Made by a program: the position numbers and the translations under genes
NCBI GenBank assembly: GCA_964443145.1
Contig: CAYUBS010000155.1
Location: 1 to 5,671, forward strand
From: JAHEFT01 sp964443145
GTDB taxonomy: Bacteria; Pseudomonadota; Gammaproteobacteria; Xanthomonadales; SZUA-36
Direction: 5' to 3'
DNA length: 5,671 bases
Shown: positions 4,359 through 5,671 of the stretch, piece by piece
How the letters are laid out: the number at the start of each line of letters is the position of its first letter
Position numbering within the stretch: the first letter of the stretch is position 1
Notes under the pieces: generated by a model
Databases searched by the model: none
Told to the model about the DNA's origin: nothing
Seen by the model: the letters and a program-made list of their open reading frames with translations, nothing else

Positions 4359-5671
4359 ATGGCAGTAACACTTTTTGCAGTCGCCTTCGCCGTCTTTTTC
4401 ATCTTTGCTTTCGTGGCATGGCGGCGGTATCTCTGGGCATCGGAGAAAGTGCCGCACGGGAAGGCGGACACTTGCCCATACAGCCTAACGGATGTCTTTG
4501 GCGACCAGCACCTGGTAAAGGTACCGCACCAGGAAGGGGCCCGGTGGCTTACAGATATTTTTAGTCGTAGCGCCCGAAAGTTTCCAAATCTCACAGCTTT
4601 ACAGATTCCACACACCGGTGAATCACTGACTTTTGCTGAACTCGACGCACGAGCTGAAAAAATAGCTGCGGCCCTTTCTGAATTCCTCACCGGCCCGGAC
4701 CAGGTGGTGGCCGTGGCCATGTCACAGGATAACTGGCAAATCGTGGCCTCTCACCTGGGCATTCTCAAGGCCGGCGGCACCTTGATGTTTCTCGACACCA
4801 GCTTGCCGGAAGCGTTGATTAGCCACATGCTCAATGATGCGCAGCCAGCGGTCATTCTGACACGCGGGCAGGACAGGTTCCGTGACCTGCCCACGCTTGA
4901 CGTCCTGGCATTACCCGAGAATAGACCCCGGCGCGAGCCGCCGCCCTGGCTGGATGACCCGACACAGCGCCTGGCGACCCTCTTCTATACCAGCGGAACC
5001 ACCGGGATGCCTAAAGGTGTGGAGTCCCCCCACGCAGGTTATGTGAACCTGGCCCTGAGCTATGCCGATTATTTTGACCTGATCCCCGGCATGGACGCGA
5101 CGTCGCTTACTTCGTCGCTGGGTTATGACGGCAGCATTTCCGAGATGTACAGCGCGTGGGTATCCGGCTGTGCTGTGGTCATGCTGACCAGCGAACAGGT
5201 CCGGTCCGGCCCTGACCTTGTACCTGTACTTTGTGAATCCGAGGTCACAGTGCTGTTCTGTCCGCCGGTGCTGCTGACTACGCTTACTCCCAACCCGCAG
5301 GTGGACCTCCCGTATCCGATTTGCCGCTATATCGTACCGGCGGGCGAAGCTTTCCCCAGCGCACTGGTGGAGCCCTGGACACGTGGTAGACGGCAGATTA
5401 TCAACACCTATGGCCCTACGGAGGCGAGTACCGACACAAGCCGCCAGAGCCTGCGGCCAGGAGAGCCCGTCACCATAGGCTCGCCTTTCGCTAATGTCAC
5501 TTACGTCATTCTCGAGGTCGACCAGCCCGATCCATTGCCACACGGAGAAGTGGGCGAGCTTTGCATTGGCGGGATACACGTCGCACGCGGCTACCGCAAC
5601 TTGCCGGAACAAACCGCTGAGAAATTCATCACGCACCCCAAATTTGGCCGCCTGTATCGAACCGGGGATAA
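4359..5671 (+). CDS. Membrane-anchored adenylation-domain protein / NRPS (incomplete at the 3' end)
   Basis: The first 437 codons of a gene that continues past the window. Residues 2-20 form one strongly hydrophobic segment followed by WRRY, so by the positive-inside rule the enzyme domain should face the cytoplasm. From about residue 60 an ANL-superfamily adenylation domain begins. Core motifs: A1-like LTFAELDARAEKIA (90-103), A2-like LGILKAGGTLMFLD (133-146), A3 LFYTSGTTGMPKGV (208-221), A4 YDGSISEMYSAW (256-267), A5 NTYGPTE (349-355), A6 GELCIGGIHVARGY (399-412) and A7 YRTGD (433-437). A8 and the A10 lysine lie beyond the window, as would any carrier or condensation domain. It activates an amino acid as the aminoacyl-AMP. 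The start at ATG 4359 has no clear Shine-Dalgarno sequence and probably relies on coupling to the gene 10 nt upstream; no ATG, GTG or TTG is seen in frame in the 36 nt before it. It could be a full NRPS, a stand-alone A or A-T protein, or a Pls-like poly-amino-acid synthetase. Confidence 0.88.
   Translation, partial: MAVTLFAVAFAVFFIFAFVAWRRYLWASEKVPHGKADTCPYSLTDVFGDQHLVKVPHQEGARWLTDIFSRSARKFPNLTALQIPHTGESLTFAELDARAEKIAAALSEFLTGPDQVVAVAMSQDNWQIVASHLGILKAGGTLMFLDTSLPEALISHMLNDAQPAVILTRGQDRFRDLPTLDVLALPENRPRREPPPWLDDPTQRLATLFYTSGTTGMPKGVESPHAGYVNLALSYADYFDLIPGMDATSLTSSLGYDGSISEMYSAWVSGCAVVMLTSEQVRSGPDLVPVLCESEVTVLFCPPVLLTTLTPNPQVDLPYPICRYIVPAGEAFPSALVEPWTRGRRQIINTYGPTEASTDTSRQSLRPGEPVTIGSPFANVTYVILEVDQPDPLPHGEVGELCIGGIHVARGYRNLPEQTAEKFITHPKFGRLYRTGD

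Noticed and set aside
3992..4720. Minus-strand open frame of 242 codons spanning the amidinotransferase end and the adenylation start
   Set aside because: It crosses the junction of two well-supported plus-strand genes, with low-complexity Ala/Lys/Thr stretches typical of a shadow frame.
4911..5636. Long minus-strand open frame of 241 codons
   Set aside because: It lies wholly inside the adenylation domain, which shows all core motifs on the plus strand. The reverse frame is Arg/Gly/His-rich with no recognisable domain.

Overview
The window reads as the first part of a biosynthetic operon from a proteobacterium. I suspect a gammaproteobacterium from the SD-led gene layout, the moderate base composition (about half G+C, judged by eye) and the closest remembered families, but the sequence does not settle the taxon. 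No RNA genes, CRISPR arrays, insertion sequences or phage genes are visible.

Layout. At the left edge (1-104, minus strand) is the start of a divergently transcribed gene encoding a secreted or periplasmic protein, of which only the Sec signal peptide is seen. A roughly 140-bp divergent intergenic region follows, with small stem-loops. Then come five plus-strand genes. They are a TraX-like multi-pass membrane acyltransferase (245-1075), an SbnA-type PLP synthase (1147-2256), an SbnB-type dehydrogenase (2256-3260, overlapping sbnA by one base), a glycine-amidinotransferase-family enzyme (3299-4348) and an adenylation enzyme or NRPS with an N-terminal membrane anchor (4359 to the window end, incomplete).

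How they may work together. By homology SbnA and SbnB convert O-phospho-L-serine and L-glutamate to L-2,3-diaminopropionate (L-Dap) plus 2-oxoglutarate. The next enzyme moves an amidino group from arginine to an amine. L-Dap is an obvious candidate acceptor, giving 2-amino-3-guanidinopropionate, but glycine is also possible. The membrane-anchored adenylation domain would activate an amino acid, perhaps one of these products, for a peptide or poly-amino-acid. The TraX-like protein could acylate the product. The chain of steps is inference; the family assignments are firm.

The most striking non-coding signal is a 38-bp, two-block near-repeat (31/38 identical), one copy at 199-236 just before the traX-like gene and one at 1074-1111 just before sbnA. 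It looks like a shared promoter or operator. It is also in frame with both genes and encodes nearly the same peptide in both places.
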